Below, piece after piece: positions 49,741-60,686 of a stretch of 64,000 nucleotides of DNA. Origin of the DNA: Kuschelorhynchus macadamiae (Eukaryota; Arthropoda; Insecta; Coleoptera; Curculionidae); NCBI GenBank assembly GCA_030620095.1, contig JAUTXW010002190.1, forward strand, positions 345,769 to 409,768. Reading direction: 5' to 3'. A program made the position numbers and the translations under genes. The notes beneath the pieces are model-generated. The model worked only from the letters and a program-made list of their open reading frames with translations, did no database searches and was not told the origin of the DNA. Every line of letters starts with the position of its first letter. Position 1 is the stretch's first letter.

Positions 49741-52326
49741 TGGCGCACTTTATAGGTGAAGCGGCAAACTATTACAGCAAATAAAATAACATAAAATTTA
49801 TTTGCGTACAGAAATTTTACTTTTCCGCTTGCTTAAGACTATCAACCTTTATTTTAAGGGCCGCCCGGTTTTCTTTCGTGTTTCGCACTTTATTAACATT
49901 TTATGTGTTAAAATGTATTATTTAGTATATAGGGGATATTGGTTTTTAGACTTATATGATTGAACTATTTTACTCGCTGAAATAAAACGTAAACACCTCC
50001 AGCTACAAATCCAAAGCCTACATTTCAATAGCGTAAAACCGTAAAATAATGACCCGCCAATGAACTAAATTGTATTTTTAATTCATTGTGACCCGCTTAT
50101 AAAATTTCCTGATTTAATGGTTATAGTTTTCTCACATTTTTTATAAAGGGTATTTTACGCACGAAAATGAATGAAATCTTGTATACTTTATATGACGGTT
50201 GTAGGAAAAATAAATTATAATTTTTGCTCTATTTTTCAAACAACGTTGGGAAAGGAGACGATCATATTTTAATCGAGGAACTTTTCAAAACAAAAATCTA
50301 TATTCAACTGACTAAGTAATCTTGTCACAACTTTCAAGTATATACAAAAACCTAATAAAATGTAAGAAAAACCAACTAATAATGGTCTTCGCTGCAAAAG
50401 GGCCATTTATTGCTCTATTGTAATTGTCACGCCATTGAAGGTATCGGCACAAAAATAGATAAATTATTTTATATTGAAATATTTGCGATGTTTTTATATT
50501 GAAATATTTATTATTTAGCATAAAAGTGCAGTTCATAGTATAGCAAACAATAATGTGCAAGCAAAAATAAATATCAAAGCTGAAATTTTGTAAATTAGCA
50601 ATTTTTTTAATAATAACAGAAAGTCTACAGTCAGATCGTAAACGCGCGCCGTTCACTGGTAAACTATGAGTGTTTATAGCTAAAACTTTATCTTCATTGA
50701 ACATATTAATTTTACCTTAAACCGCTTAGGCTAATATACTTAAGATAAGACAAGATGAACCCTTAGTCTCGTCTCGTCTCGCAGAATCACTAGAAATTAT
50801 ATATAAAATATTTTATGTCATAAAAAGTTACATCTTCATGTTGGAAATGGTTACGCAGTGAATTTATGTGTGGCGCCCTAAATTCAGTCGTAGAAAAAAT
50901 ACAGTTTACTTTTTACAGGCTGTATATTGGGATATATGAATAAAAGGTAACAAATGATTTTTGTTTAATTTATAAATATTTTATTGAAAATGAACTATAC
51001 TTTTATCTCACTTATTCAAATGGTTCATTTTTTTTTTAACTTAGTGGACAATAACTTATTGTATTGTTTAACGAAGTGGCTTTGATAATGTATTAGTATA
51101 TAAAATAAAATTCAAGAAGGAATTATAAGTATTTGTATAGCTATAGTTATAAGTGTATTTTCGTATTTGGGAAATTAAATTTTTTGTATTTACAAAAATC
51201 AAAGAAAACCAAAATCTCTACAATTTTTTTTTGTTTCATTTCCACTTTAGAGACTAGTTCTTTTATATTGTTGCAGATTGCAAGGAAAAATCACTAAAAT
51301 ACCAGATTTTTGTTTCATTAGGTAGACCTACTTTCCTTTATCTACAATATTTGGACATATATTGGTAAAAAAAACTAACTTTTGCTTCTTATTTGCGATT
51401 TTTTTTACCTGCTTCTTATTTGCAATTTTTTGACCTGGGTTTAGCAATGTAAACTTTAGTTTTAAACTAGCTCAAAAGTACTCTTAATTAAATACAATTA
51501 AAAAAAAAGGCCTGCTTCCGAATATTCCCAACGGCCGCTCTAAAAAAGGTGTCTTTTTCTTGGACTACATCGCGAACAATCTTCTGTTATAATCACATTA
51601 ATCCTTAAGACCTAAACCGATAATTTAGAGAGAAAGCTGCTGGAAATCTTGACAAAAAAATGCGGAATTAGTAAAAAGGTCTGAATTTTATCTTTCGACT
51701 TTTCGTGATTTCGTTGATTCGAATTTTGCAATTTATTACTAATTTCCCTTTCTGGTTTAAGTACATTTAATACACCACAATAGGTATTCACGTTTACTAT
51801 CACTTCGGTATAATTCTGCTTTGTTTCATCATTACATATTAATTTGATTTAAATACCGAGTTCCCTAAACTGAAGCACTACGCATTTTCTGTGCTTTAGT
51901 ACAGGAAAGTCCCGAATGATATATATTATTCTCTGAAATAGTTTCTATTTCCTAGTCAAAGTAGGAAAGCTCTTAGCTAACACTTCCTTACGTATACACA
52001 CCATATTTGAATGACTATTTCAGGATTCGCAGATCTACATTTACATCGGGCTTTATTTATTCAAAGTCATGAAACGAAAATAACAAGCCGGGGTTAATAA
52101 AAAGCCACATAGAATTCGGGTGTGGTGTATTTAGACTAACAACATTTTCTGCGATGCAAGTTTCCTTTTGCTGGATTTTATGGTTTACTTTTACAGGTCC
52201 TTTCTTTAAAAACTCCTTTAATAAATTACGTATTCTATTTGAATAAAATAAAAAACTTTGTGGAAGTCCTTGTAGATAAGCTCACATATTATGAATAATA
52301 TTGCAAAAACCGGGAACTTGCAAATA
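49741..52326. other. AT-rich stretch without recognised genes
   Basis: The longest frame (130 codons, minus, 50312-50704) has no recognisable motif. A 26-27-bp duplication of TGCTTCTTATTTGCRATTTT lies at about 51384-51440. Confidence 0.5.
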
Positions 52327-52797
52327 TACAGTGTTGGCCAACGAAAATTTTACATTCGACTTTTCGGCTTTAAAATAAAAATCTGAAAAAACGCTCGGAT
52401 TCGTCGATTTTTGATTTGAGGGGGAACCATTTTTGAGGTTTTTATATCCCCGTAGCTTTAACCCCGTAACGGGGGGAAGCACAACCCCTTGATTTTGAAT
52501 AGGGGTGCTGCGATACCTGATTTTGAAGGTCTCATCGAACATTAATTATCTGGCCCTAAAATTTCGTGTCAAAATTTTCATCGATAACGAAATGAAAGCT
52601 GTAATAGTGAAAGAGGTAATGTGGAATTTACCTTTTTGTTTTTATCAACTGGAGTTTGAGAAGTATTTATTTATTTGTTAATTTTTCGGCAAAAAAAGTT
52701 TGTCGATGCACCATGTGTTCGATTTACCTCAGTTCTTCGTGCATTTTTAAGAACGTTACAACCGTCTCAAATCGACTGATAATTTTTAGTAGAATTA

Positions 52798-53285
52798 AAA
52801 TGGCGTATTCCGTGGAGGAAAGGGTGGACATTACAAACTTGTTTTTAAAAATAACAACTCTGCGTAAGTAAAAGCGGCTTTATTTAACGAACGACATCCT
52901 GAAAAAAATGTATCCGCTGTTTACATTTTTCAACTGGTGGCCAAATTTGACGCTACTAGTTCAGTCAGAAATAAATAGGAAATTGCCCGATGAATCTGGT
53001 GTATCACAATAATTAGGAGAATCCTTAAACAACATAAGTTCCAGTCTTTCATATTGAGTGGCCACCCAAGACACCTGATCTGAATCGAATGGACTTTTTT
53101 CTATGAGGTCATCTGAAATCTACCAAGCCCAAATCACTGGATGGTTTGCAAAACCATTTAATTAATGAATGCCGTCAAATTACACCTGAATTGTTGTGTA
53201 ATGTACGGGAACATTTTGAACACAACTTATTTTACTGCATGGAGGTGAATGGTGGTCATTTCGAGCATTTAATACACTGATCACA
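52798..53285 (+). pseudogene. IS630-type transposase with DUF4817-like N-terminus, internally deleted
   Basis: Start region: MAYSVEERVDITNLFLK, then after a frame break ALFNERHPEKNVSAVYIFQL and VAKFDAT, the N-terminal DNA-binding helix-turn-helix typical of this arthropod family. The central catalytic part with the first two aspartates is missing. The C-terminal part returns with TPDLNRMDFFLWG-like sequence (third acidic motif), then LDGLQNHLINECRQITPELL, HFEHN and NGGHFEHLIH. Intact relatives are about 350-400 residues; this has roughly 150. Dead, but possibly mobilisable in trans when its ends were intact. Confidence 0.85.
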
Positions 53286-53434
53286 AAAGTACGTACTCCT
53301 TGTTGGTTATTAAGCAGACATTATTTTTACATTGCCTCTTTCATTTTAGCTTTCAGTTCGTTATCGATGAAAATTTTGACGCAAAATTTTAGGGTCAGAT
53401 AGTATTCAGTTAGGTATTGCAACACCCCTCATCC

Positions 53435-55054
53435 CAGTGGCGCCAATTCAAGTGAAGTAGGTGAAGTGCTACCTCACCACGAAAAATAAAAAAGCAAACA
53501 TCTAACTATATTTATTATATATCTCTGAAAATTTAAGTTATTACATTTATTTATCCACCTAATTGGAAAAAAATAAACTATACATCTGAAATAAATATTT
53601 TACTTGACCGTTGGCGGCATGTCTTTTTAAAACTTTCAATCGAACTTTATTATAATAACTATAACAGTGGCGCAAACCACTTCGACTTTGCTGGAGGTGC
53701 TAAGTTTAGTTTACGATTTTCCTACTACGTTGCCATGACAACGCATCCGCGATGACGTCGAACACATAGAAGAATAATGTTAACCAGCGCCATACAACGC
53801 CCTCGGTGAATTGCTAATGCAGTACACTACACCCACGTGTCGTTCAGTTTGGGGTTTTTGTTTACTTTTATTTTCGCGGATTTCGCTGCAACCGGTTAGT
53901 TACTTTGCAGTTTGCTTGACTGTATTATGTTATATTTATTTATGGTTTTGTTACAACTTTATTAATTTACATTATTGATGAATCCGATCACGTATGTGGT
54001 TTGCATTTTGTTTGAAACTCCATTTAATCGATGAAAGGAACAAGATCAGAGTTTTAATTGTCATCATGGTTTTCGGAGTACAAATGGTTATATAGTAGTC
54101 AAATATTACAAAAATTGTTTTGCTGGCCTTGTTTACTAGTTTCCAATAAATATTCAGTGTGAAATAAGGATTGCAGGTATGTTAAATATATGAGGGTCTT
54201 TACATAAACATGAAGACTCGGCGGAGCATTTAAAATGCAAATTAATGCTAAAAACATTTGTAAAAAATCAAAGCACTATAGTTGACACTTTAAAAAAATT
54301 CTAAACTATATGAAATAAATTTTAACGAAAACGTTCGATTAAATAGACTATTTATGTGCTTGGTAATTGACGCAGTTTTGTACCTTACAAAACAAGAGTT
54401 AGTCTTTCGCGGCCATGATGAGAGAAGCGAGTCAATAAATAGGGGGAATTTTAAAAAGCTGATTTATTAATATCGAGAAGTTCCCAAGAACTAAAAGATT
54501 ATCACAAAAAAATTAAAAATGTTTTTACTGGTGACTCGAAAACTATTCAAAACAAAATAATTGAATGCATTTCTGATTATTTAAATGATTATGTAAAAAA
54601 TGAAATAATGAACACACAGTTTTTTTCTGTTCATGTGGATGACACCACTGAAATTTCGCAAACCTCCCAGTGCTCCATAATTTTAAGATACGTTAATTCA
54701 GAAGGTTCAGTAGTCGAGAGATTCTTAGAATTTTATAATGTCAGCTCCGATAGAACGTCGAAGAATTTATATTCTCGATTGGATCAAATTTTGGACTAAT
54801 TTGACTATGAACATAAATTGATAGGGCAATGTTACGATGGCGCAAGTGTGATGACTGGCCATCTACTTGGCCTTCAAAAAAAAAGAAAAAGCGCCGCAGG
54901 CTGTATTTGTCCATTGTCTTGCTGCTATGAAGGATAGGAGAATTGATTTAGTAAAAAATATAGTACACATAAAACAATTCTGGAAAAAAATTATTGCGAT
55001 ATTTTCTTGCTTCATTTGCACTTCACTTACTTTTTCACCCGCGAGCCGCCACTG
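53435..55054 (+). mobile_element. hAT element (1,620 bp) with diverged 8-bp target duplication
   Basis: The ends CAGTGGCGCC and (inward) CAGTGGCGGC form short inverted repeats. The flanking octamers CCTCATCC (53427-53434) and ACTCACCC (55055-55062) agree at 6 of 8 positions, the 8-bp target duplication size of hAT elements. The insertion interrupts the right terminal repeat of the IS630-like element, so it is the younger of the two. It carries a decayed transposase. Confidence 0.85.
54050..54990 (+). pseudogene. hAT transposase (DUF4371 / ZBED-ZMYM-like type), decayed
   Basis: Pieces in order: HEDSAEHLKCKLMLKTFVKN, FRGHDERSESINRGNFKKLI, then NTQFFSVHVDDTTEISQTSQ, CSIILRYV, RFLEFYNVSSDRTSKNLYSR, LIGQCYDGASVMTGHLLGLQ and APQAVFVHCLAA. 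These correspond to the BED-downstream region, the D-D-T segment around the first catalytic aspartate, and the CYDGAxxMxG and VHCxAH blocks of hAT transposases. The remaining C-terminus including the dimerisation domain is absent and the frame is broken several times. One clean stretch of about 63 codons survives at 54608-54799. Confidence 0.85.
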
Positions 55055-55390
55055 ACTCACCCCTATTCAAAATCACGGTGTTGTCCTTCCCCCCGTTAGG
55101 GAGTTGAAGTTACGGGGATAGAAAAAGCAGACAACTTATTCCCCCTCGAATATTAATTGTATTAATTAATTGTATCCAGACCTTCAAATCTCTAACAAAT
55201 TTTAACAAGCTGTCATTTCGTTGCGGTCGAAAATAATAAGGCGAAATTATATCTATGAAACCTTTAAAAAGAGGTATAGCACAACCCCTCTCCCCTATTC
55301 AAATGTCAGGGGTGGTTCTCCCCCCAGCTAGCAGGTTAAAGCTCCGGGGAAGAAAAAATCCGAAAAATAGGCCCATCCTGTATATAATAC

Positions 55391-56019
55391 ACTTGTCAAA
55401 TAGCGTAGTTGGGTCATTCAAGAGAAATAAAAAAAATAGCTAATATAAGATTTAAGAAACAACTATATTTAGGTTGCAGCTCCAGCTTTCAATCCTGCAC
55501 CCTATGTTGACATTAACAAGTTTTATGACACATAACAAGGCATATACACTGGAAGACAAACACAACAACAAAAATAATTATTCCTGCTTCAAAATTGGAT
55601 ATTTTTCAAACGGATCTGAAATTTTTACACACCTACTCCTACATTTATTTCGTAACATTCTGGTAAAACACTCATCAAATTAATTAATAGATAGGTTTTG
55701 TAGAGATATAAACGTACAGACACGTTTTTACGTAAAGTTAAATTTTTTTTTCTGAATTGAACTGGCACCGTAGCAATATTTTTATAAGATGCGAGGATTT
55801 ATAAATCCTTTCTTACCGTTTGGTTTTTGGAATAACCTTTCTCTTTGATCTCTGAGATCATAGGGTTGATGTAGAGCTTTTTCGAAAACATATCATTTAA
55901 CTCTATTTCACCTGAACATATTAATTTGTATACACCGTCCTGACTACGACACTTTCTTTGATATGTGTAATATGTCATAATTAAAAATTTGTCAACTAAA
56001 TATCTTTCGTTTTGCACAA
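55391..56019. other. AT-rich spacer
   Basis: No gene recognised between the IS630-like element and the Tc1 remnant. A minus-strand frame of 75 codons at 55799-56026 is unassigned. Confidence 0.45.
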
Positions 56020-56226
56020 AATGCAAATTTCTGAAGAAAAGATCGTTAGGCTCATAGCCCTAGCTGAAGAAGGCTTCACAAAAAATATACAGCTGCAAGG
56101 GTCGATGTTGCTTACACAACAGCTAGAAGGCAAATAGCAAGATATTGGTTAGAAGTATTTTATCAGTTTATTTTTAAATTATGAAATATATTTTTAGAAA
56201 TATTTATATTCAACAGCAAAAGTTAT

Positions 56227-56298
56227 GGTACGAGCGGGGATCGAATCCGCATCTCTTGATCACTAGTATATCGCTCTAACCAATTGCGCTATCGTATC
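56227..56298 (-). pseudogene. tRNA-like sequence, unit 1
   Basis: 72 nt on the minus strand. An A-box TAGCGCAATTGGTTAGAGCG and a B-box-like GATTCGATCCCC are present. The acceptor GATACGA pairs with TCGTACC at 6 of 7. The loop CTAGTGA would give anticodon AGT, but the anticodon stem has several mismatches. Probably a tRNA-derived pseudogene or SINE head. Confidence 0.6.
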
Positions 56299-56443
56299 AC
56301 TGATAAGCAATTCGTTAGAACTTGTACATATTCCAACCCACCGTTATCATAACTATTGTTACGACTGCCAAATATTCTAACCTTATGGTTATGATACTGG
56401 TGGGTTTGAATATGTACAAGTTGTAGCGAATTGCTTATCATAG

Positions 56444-56515
56444 CTTACGATAGCGCAATTGGTTAGAGCGATGGACTAGTGATCCAGAGGTGCGAGTTCG
56501 ATCCCCGCTCGTACC
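56444..56515 (+). pseudogene. tRNA-like sequence, unit 2
   Basis: 72 nt. Good D-arm (GCGCAATTGGTTAGAGC), anticodon arm TGGA/CTAGTGA/TCCA with anticodon AGT (threonine type if functional), and T-arm GCGAG/TTCGATC/CCCGC with one A-C mismatch. The first two acceptor pairs are lost (CTTACGA against TCGTACC). Flanked downstream by ATAACTTTTGCTGTTG, shared by all three units. Confidence 0.6.
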
Positions 56516-56790
56516 ATAACTTTTGCTGTTGTTTATAAATATTTCAAAAATATATTGCACAGTTTAAAAATAAACTGATAAAATACTTCTATTCAAAATT
56601 TGGCTTATACGGGCATAACGTAAAAATGATATATTTACTAATATGGACGGTACCTAATAGCGATGTCAGATTTGACGTACAGTCAGGAATGCCGCGCCAT
56701 AAGGTTAGAATATTTGGCAGGATCAACATTGGATATGATACTGGTGGTTTGGTTTGAATATGTACAAGTTCTAGCAAATTGTTTATCAGT

Positions 56791-56851
56791 GGTACGATAC
56801 CGCAATTGGTGAGAGTGATCGCGAGGTGCAGGTTCGATCCCCGCTCGTACC
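56791..56851 (+). pseudogene. tRNA-like sequence, unit 3 (anticodon arm deleted)
   Basis: 61 nt. A perfect 7-bp acceptor (GGTACGA/TCGTACC) and a T-arm GCAGG/TTCGATC/CCCGC, but about 11 nt of the anticodon arm are missing. It carries the same upstream (GAATATGTACAAGTT) and downstream flanks as the other two units, showing that the tRNA-like part belongs to a larger repeat unit. Confidence 0.6.
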
Positions 56852-57419
56852 ATAACTTTTGCTGTTGATTATAAATATTTCTAAAGATATTGGGTGGTGT
56901 AATAAACGCCATGGTTCTTCGTGGACCTAAATCATTATCTAATATCGATTAATCGGTGTCATACATCTTTGACAAACCGCTGAGAGTTCTAATCAGTTAC
57001 TAAGTGCGTGGTGTTGAACGACCTACAAAAACAGGGATTAGGAAGCTGGCGGAAATAAGATTAATAACAATAAGACCTGCAGAGGGACTTAGATTATTTC
57101 CATCCCACAAGATATCTAAAAGAGAATTAGGAGCCACCCATATTAATTGAAGAATAGTTATACTCGCATATTAATCTAGATTTTGTTTAAGAACTCCAAA
57201 TGGAAGAGATGGAGTCGTATGCACTCAGTAGGTTTTTGAGACACATTTTATTCCATTTCCTCGAATTTAAAGTTTCGTATGTCTAGCGAGAAGCCTCGAT
57301 GTGAATCCTACTGAACAGGTGTGAGACGAATTGGAAAAGTTTATATTCACCAAAAATTCAGCAAATTATACATAGATCCATTTTCTGTAGGAATCGTACG
57401 GTGTTCCTTGAAGAGCAAT

Positions 57420-57560
57420 TGTGGTCATTCAGTCTTGTGTTCATTTGGCTTCCATATTCCGTGCGAGACTTTTACTAGAGAGCAGTCAATATTTTTGTTA
57501 CAGTAGTGGATTAATGATAAAGCACGAGTAGGTTTTGTACAAAATTACACGAATATTAGC
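57420..57560 (+). repeat. Repeat family D, copy 1
   Basis: Shares YGTGCGAGAYWTTTACT, TAGTGGATTAATGATAAAGC and ACGARTAGGTTTTGTA-like blocks with 59345-59500 and 60975-61110. Because the 59-kb copy directly follows the pogo-like transposase, family D is probably the 3' end of that pogo-like element. Confidence 0.65.
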
Positions 57561-58199
57561 AACTCTATTTTTTTTACATTTGATTATGACTTAGTTTGTC
57601 ACCAGGTATATCGTAAACATAGAATATCTAAACTAAAACGCCGATCATTGTAAAACTAGAGAAAACTATCTATAAGCGAAAAACAAAGTTCCTAAAAAAT
57701 TGAATTGAAAATAACAAAGTTACGCGGAGTTAAAGTTGCGTAAAAAAGCGAGGGTCTCACTTTGCGTGCGGACCGGTTTATATCATACCAAAAATTGGTA
57801 TGCGGGGATGGCTCCCCATTATGTAATTGGATCTTCAGTGTTTTATATACCTTACTTATCTATTTTAGGTTTTTTTTGTATTTATTTTAGGAAATGAGTT
57901 AATTAAAGTATTTTTTATATAATATCTTTATTATTGCGATTAAATAAATGAAACTTAATTTGAGATATTAGGAGCAAGTATGTGTCGAAAAGACCTAGGG
58001 TTCTTTCGATTTAGGCTGTCCTATTTTTACCACGCCCTACTTTTAGGGCATTGATATCACACACTCTCTAGACCACGAACTTGATTCTTTGTGCTATATA
58101 TTATTTGTCATAATATTTAAGCAATTAAGTTTGCTTCCATTTATTTTATATTACTTATTTGAGCGTTACTATATTGAGTAGTATATAAAATTTAGGAGT
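57561..58199. other. Spacer with two adjacent small hairpins
   Basis: No gene. At 57784-57802 CATACC/GGTATG and at 57804-57817 GGGGA/TCCCC form two consecutive short hairpins. About 57580-57690 is similar to 60845-60965. Confidence 0.5.
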
Positions 58200-58654
58200 C
58201 AAGAAAAATAAGAAAAGGCGACCGATAACCAACCTTTTAGCTGAAGAAATGAGATAAGCCAATGGATTGAAAACTGAAGAAAAGTGGGGTTAGGTCTTCT
58301 CAAGGCAAGAGATTTTTGAAATTGTGGGAAAGTTTGGCCAGGATAACGACCGTTAGACCATCTTTAAATGCGTAGTTCTGGATGAAGACTGGTTTTTCGG
58401 TTTTAAGAAACGTCACAATTTAAATCTTAAAATTCCGCAAAATGTCTAGTATCCAAGAAGAAAAGCTTCAGACCCGTTCATCATATACAATTATTTTGCA
58501 GTTAAAAGCTACAATGAGCGAACTCCATCTTCATAAGCCCAAAAGAATCTGGAACCTAAACGAGAGCAGCTTGAGTATAAATCCTAGGAGAAGAAAAGAT
58601 CTAGGCGGTGTTAAACAGGCTTGTTCAAGGACAATTAGTTTATTATATATATAG

Positions 58655-58708
<54 letters not shown>

Positions 58709-59200
58709 TCATTTACTGCAGCCTCTAGACCTTGCAGTGTTTAAATCCTTTAAATGTAAATGGGATGAGTGAAATGACAGGCATACTGGCCAAAAATTAC
58801 CTAAAAAAATGTTTTTTGAGTTTTTATCTGAAATTTGGAAAAACTTTTAACCGACGGTTATTCCAAATGTGTTTAAAAAGAGGCATATTTACCCGTTTAA
58901 TTAGAACGTAAACCAGAAAAAAGTTTCCCTCCAAATTTGATGCAAAAATGGAAAGACACACTAAAAAAACTAATATTAATGCTCTTGTGATTCCACCCGA
59001 AGAGCTAATTGGGAAAGCAGAAATTGAACCAATATACCAGGTCCATCAGATATTGGTGAAACAGCAAAGATGTAACTGGAATAATTAATAACTTTACTTT
59101 TGAAGATTTGCTTTTATCGACAATTAAACAATTTTCAAAACCTCAAGCTGCAAAAAAACCAAAATATGCCCTGGATCAGAAATGTTGACATCAACGCAAC
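58200..59200 (+). pseudogene. Pogo-like transposase remnant (DDE_1 type)
   Basis: The DNA-binding end shows DEDWFFGFKKRHNLNLKIPQ followed by a NVSSIQEEKLQ stretch, the typical W-F-x-RH-x-LxLRxPE segment. Next comes LHKPKRIWNLNESSLSINPR, matching PxxIxNxDETG but with the catalytic aspartate replaced by N-E in this copy. A (TA)n expansion at 58643-58705 then interrupts the gene. Downstream, a KKRHIYPFN-like stretch resembles the GIYPFNxxxI tail of pogo/Tigger transposases. Multiple stops; dead. Confidence 0.75.
58643..58705. repeat. (TA)n microsatellite inside the pogo remnant
   Basis: About 60 bp of AT dinucleotides with one interruption (AGATT). Confidence 0.97.
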
Positions 59201-59344
59201 CCTTAAATATAACAAAGAAAGAACTTAAACCAGTATTTTTGTCATCATCAGAGATATTTTCGCTGAATTGCCCAAATACAACAGGATATAAAGTAATCAG
59301 CGTGGGGTACTCACCATTTTCCATGAGAATCGTGCCGAGTCCTA

Positions 59345-59500
59345 TGAAAGAAAATCCTGGTTTGTTTATTTGTCTTTCGTACACTGTGCTAGATTTTACT
59401 AGAAGGTAGCCATTGTTTTTTTTTACAACAGTATTAGATTAAACATAAAGCACTTAGTAGCTTTATGTTTTGTAAAAATGTACACGAATTTTTATTACTC
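59345..59500 (+). repeat. Repeat family D, copy 2
   Basis: Directly downstream of the pogo-like remnant. Similar to copies at 57420-57560 and 60975-61110. Confidence 0.65.
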
Positions 59501-59670
59501 TATAATTGTTAAATAATTACGAAATTGTAGTGGCGGATTCATGGTTTAAAACTATTTTTTGAATTTTTCCGCCTTAGAAAATTGGAAAAAAATAAAAAAT
59601 AAAATATAATTACCCTATAAATTGAATAGATAGTCTTAAGTTCTGGGTCCACTGTGAAGGTACTATTGAA

Positions 59671-60495
59671 ATGGAAACAGACCAACAACTTCCATTTTTA
59701 GACATACTTATCAAAAAAGACATACACAGTTTTGAAACAAAAGTATACAGAAAACCTACACACACAAACAGATACTTAAATTTTTACTCAAATCATCCAA
59801 TCATGGTTAAAAAGGGAGTTGTAAAAAGTCTATATGATAGAGCAAAAACAATTTGCAAAGATCAAAATTTTATTAAAGAAAAAAATTTTATAAAAGATGT
59901 TTTAAATCAAAACAATTATCCTTATGATTTCGTTGAAAAATGTTTTTATGAATTTGAAAATCCAAAAGACAAAAAAATCCAAAATAGACCAAACCTCTTT
60001 ATACCATACATACCTAATTTATCAGATAAAATAAAACGAATAGGTAAACGTTTTAACATCAGAACGATCTTTAAAACACAAAATACACTTAGAAGTAAAC
60101 CTACAAAAACAAAACCTAGCAATGAACAAGAAAATACAAAAAATGTTATTTATAAAATTCCGTGTCAATGCAATAAATTTTACATAGGTGAAACCTCTAG
60201 GCCATTAACCAAAAGAATTAAAGAACACCAAACATACATAAAAAATAGGGAATTTCAAAAATCAAACATTTGCCAACATGCACTAGATAACAATCATAAA
60301 ATTAATTGGAATGCTTCTAGTATTTTAGCAAAAGAACCATGTTCCAAAAAACGTAAAATAAAAGAAAGTGCCTTAATATTATTAAATAAAGATAATTGTG
60401 TAGCATCTTGTTCCGTTAGTTTTAATAACACTTGGCTAAATTTGCTAAATACTGAAGTAAAAAAGGACACCTCAAAATACAATAAATTAAAATGA
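59671..60495 (+). CDS. PLE protein, C-terminal part: RT tail plus GIY-YIG endonuclease
   Basis: 274 codons, uninterrupted. Residues 1-60 (LPFLDILIKK, VYRKPTHTNRYLNFYSNHP) are the segment following the RT palm in Penelope-like proteins; the palm itself, with its aspartates, is absent. About residues 160-245 form the GIY-YIG domain: NVIYKIPC, NKFYIGETSRPLTKRIKEH, ICQHALDNNHKINW and KIKESALIL, which include the YIG box, the conserved arginine and the late glutamate; the GIY is VIY here. In full-length PLEs this nuclease nicks the target for reverse transcription. The start ATG follows the left inverted repeat directly, so the ORF is probably a truncated remnant that has stayed open, not a proven gene. 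Confidence 0.85.
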   Translation: METDQQLPFLDILIKKDIHSFETKVYRKPTHTNRYLNFYSNHPIMVKKGVVKSLYDRAKTICKDQNFIKEKNFIKDVLNQNNYPYDFVEKCFYEFENPKDKKIQNRPNLFIPYIPNLSDKIKRIGKRFNIRTIFKTQNTLRSKPTKTKPSNEQENTKNVIYKIPCQCNKFYIGETSRPLTKRIKEHQTYIKNREFQKSNICQHALDNNHKINWNASSILAKEPCSKKRKIKESALILLNKDNCVASCSVSFNNTWLNLLNTEVKKDTSKYNKLK

Positions 60496-60641
60496 ACATA
60501 CTCTATTTCGCATTTATTCTAACAATTAAAAATAACACCTTTAAATTGACATTCATTGACATTTTGTCAGAGATAAGCCATTCTGGTTATATTTCTGATA
60601 CGAAACATAAGACATATTCTGCTTTTAGTATTTTATTTGTA

Positions 60642-60686
60642 GGTTTGCTGAAGACGGGGGTAGACTTTCTCTCGAAACGTCCAGAA
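60642..60686 (+). ncRNA. Hammerhead-ribozyme-like motif of the PLE
   Basis: GTTTG, CTGAAGA (full consensus core), one extra C, GGGGG, an 8-nt loop, CTCTC (stem II with two G-U pairs), GAAAC, GTC, CAGAA (stem I partner, about four pairs). Stem III is the bare self-complementary ACGT, needing a dimer. It lies about 150 bp after the ORF stop and just before the right inverted repeat, the expected PLE position. Confidence 0.55.

Larger units (their letters stand above)
52327..55390 (+). mobile_element. IS630-like element with long terminal inverted repeats, interrupted by hAT
   Basis: The left end TATACAGTGTTGGCC and right end (inward) TATACAGGATGGGCC match, and a GC-richer subterminal block (CCCCGTTACGGGGG-like, with AGGGGTTGTGC and a TTTTGAATAGGGG segment) recurs inverted at the right, twice (about 55063-55170 and 55280-55390). 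The block TTTCGTTATCGATGAAAATTTTGAC is likewise inverted at 52580 and 53360. The hAT element at 53435-55054 sits inside the right repeat. The doubled right end suggests two related insertions or a partial duplication. Confidence 0.75.
56151..56590. repeat. Palindrome with two opposed tRNA-like units
   Basis: The termini AGAAGTATTTTA and TAAAATACTTCT face each other. The arms pair along most of their length around a roughly 35-bp centre (about 56354-56388). Inside, two 72-nt tRNA-like sequences lie in opposite orientation at exactly symmetric positions (coordinate sum 112742). Confidence 0.85.
56020..57350 (+). pseudogene. Tc1-like transposase remnant split by a tRNA-bearing palindrome
   Basis: The N-terminus reads QISEEKIVRLIALAEEGF and, after a one-base shift, ARVDVAYTTARRQIARYWLE, a Tc1-type helix-turn-helix DNA-binding region. 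It stops at about 56155, where the palindrome at 56151-56590 begins. Far downstream ARSLDVNPTEQV-stop-DELEK (57288-57345) is the Tc1 C-terminal SPDLNPIEHVWDELER motif with the last acidic residue. The sequence between is mostly unrecognisable. Inactive. Confidence 0.6.

Noticed and set aside
50312..50704. 130-codon minus-strand frame
   Set aside because: No motif recognised and no supporting context. Probably chance in a long AT-rich stretch.
49310..50790. Element delimited by inverted GAGACGAG-rich patches
   Set aside because: Similarity is limited to a low-complexity GAGAC repeat of about 20 bp. Not enough to define ends.
58442..58654. Independent small gene of 70 codons
   Set aside because: It is a surviving frame of the decayed pogo-like transposase, not a separate gene.
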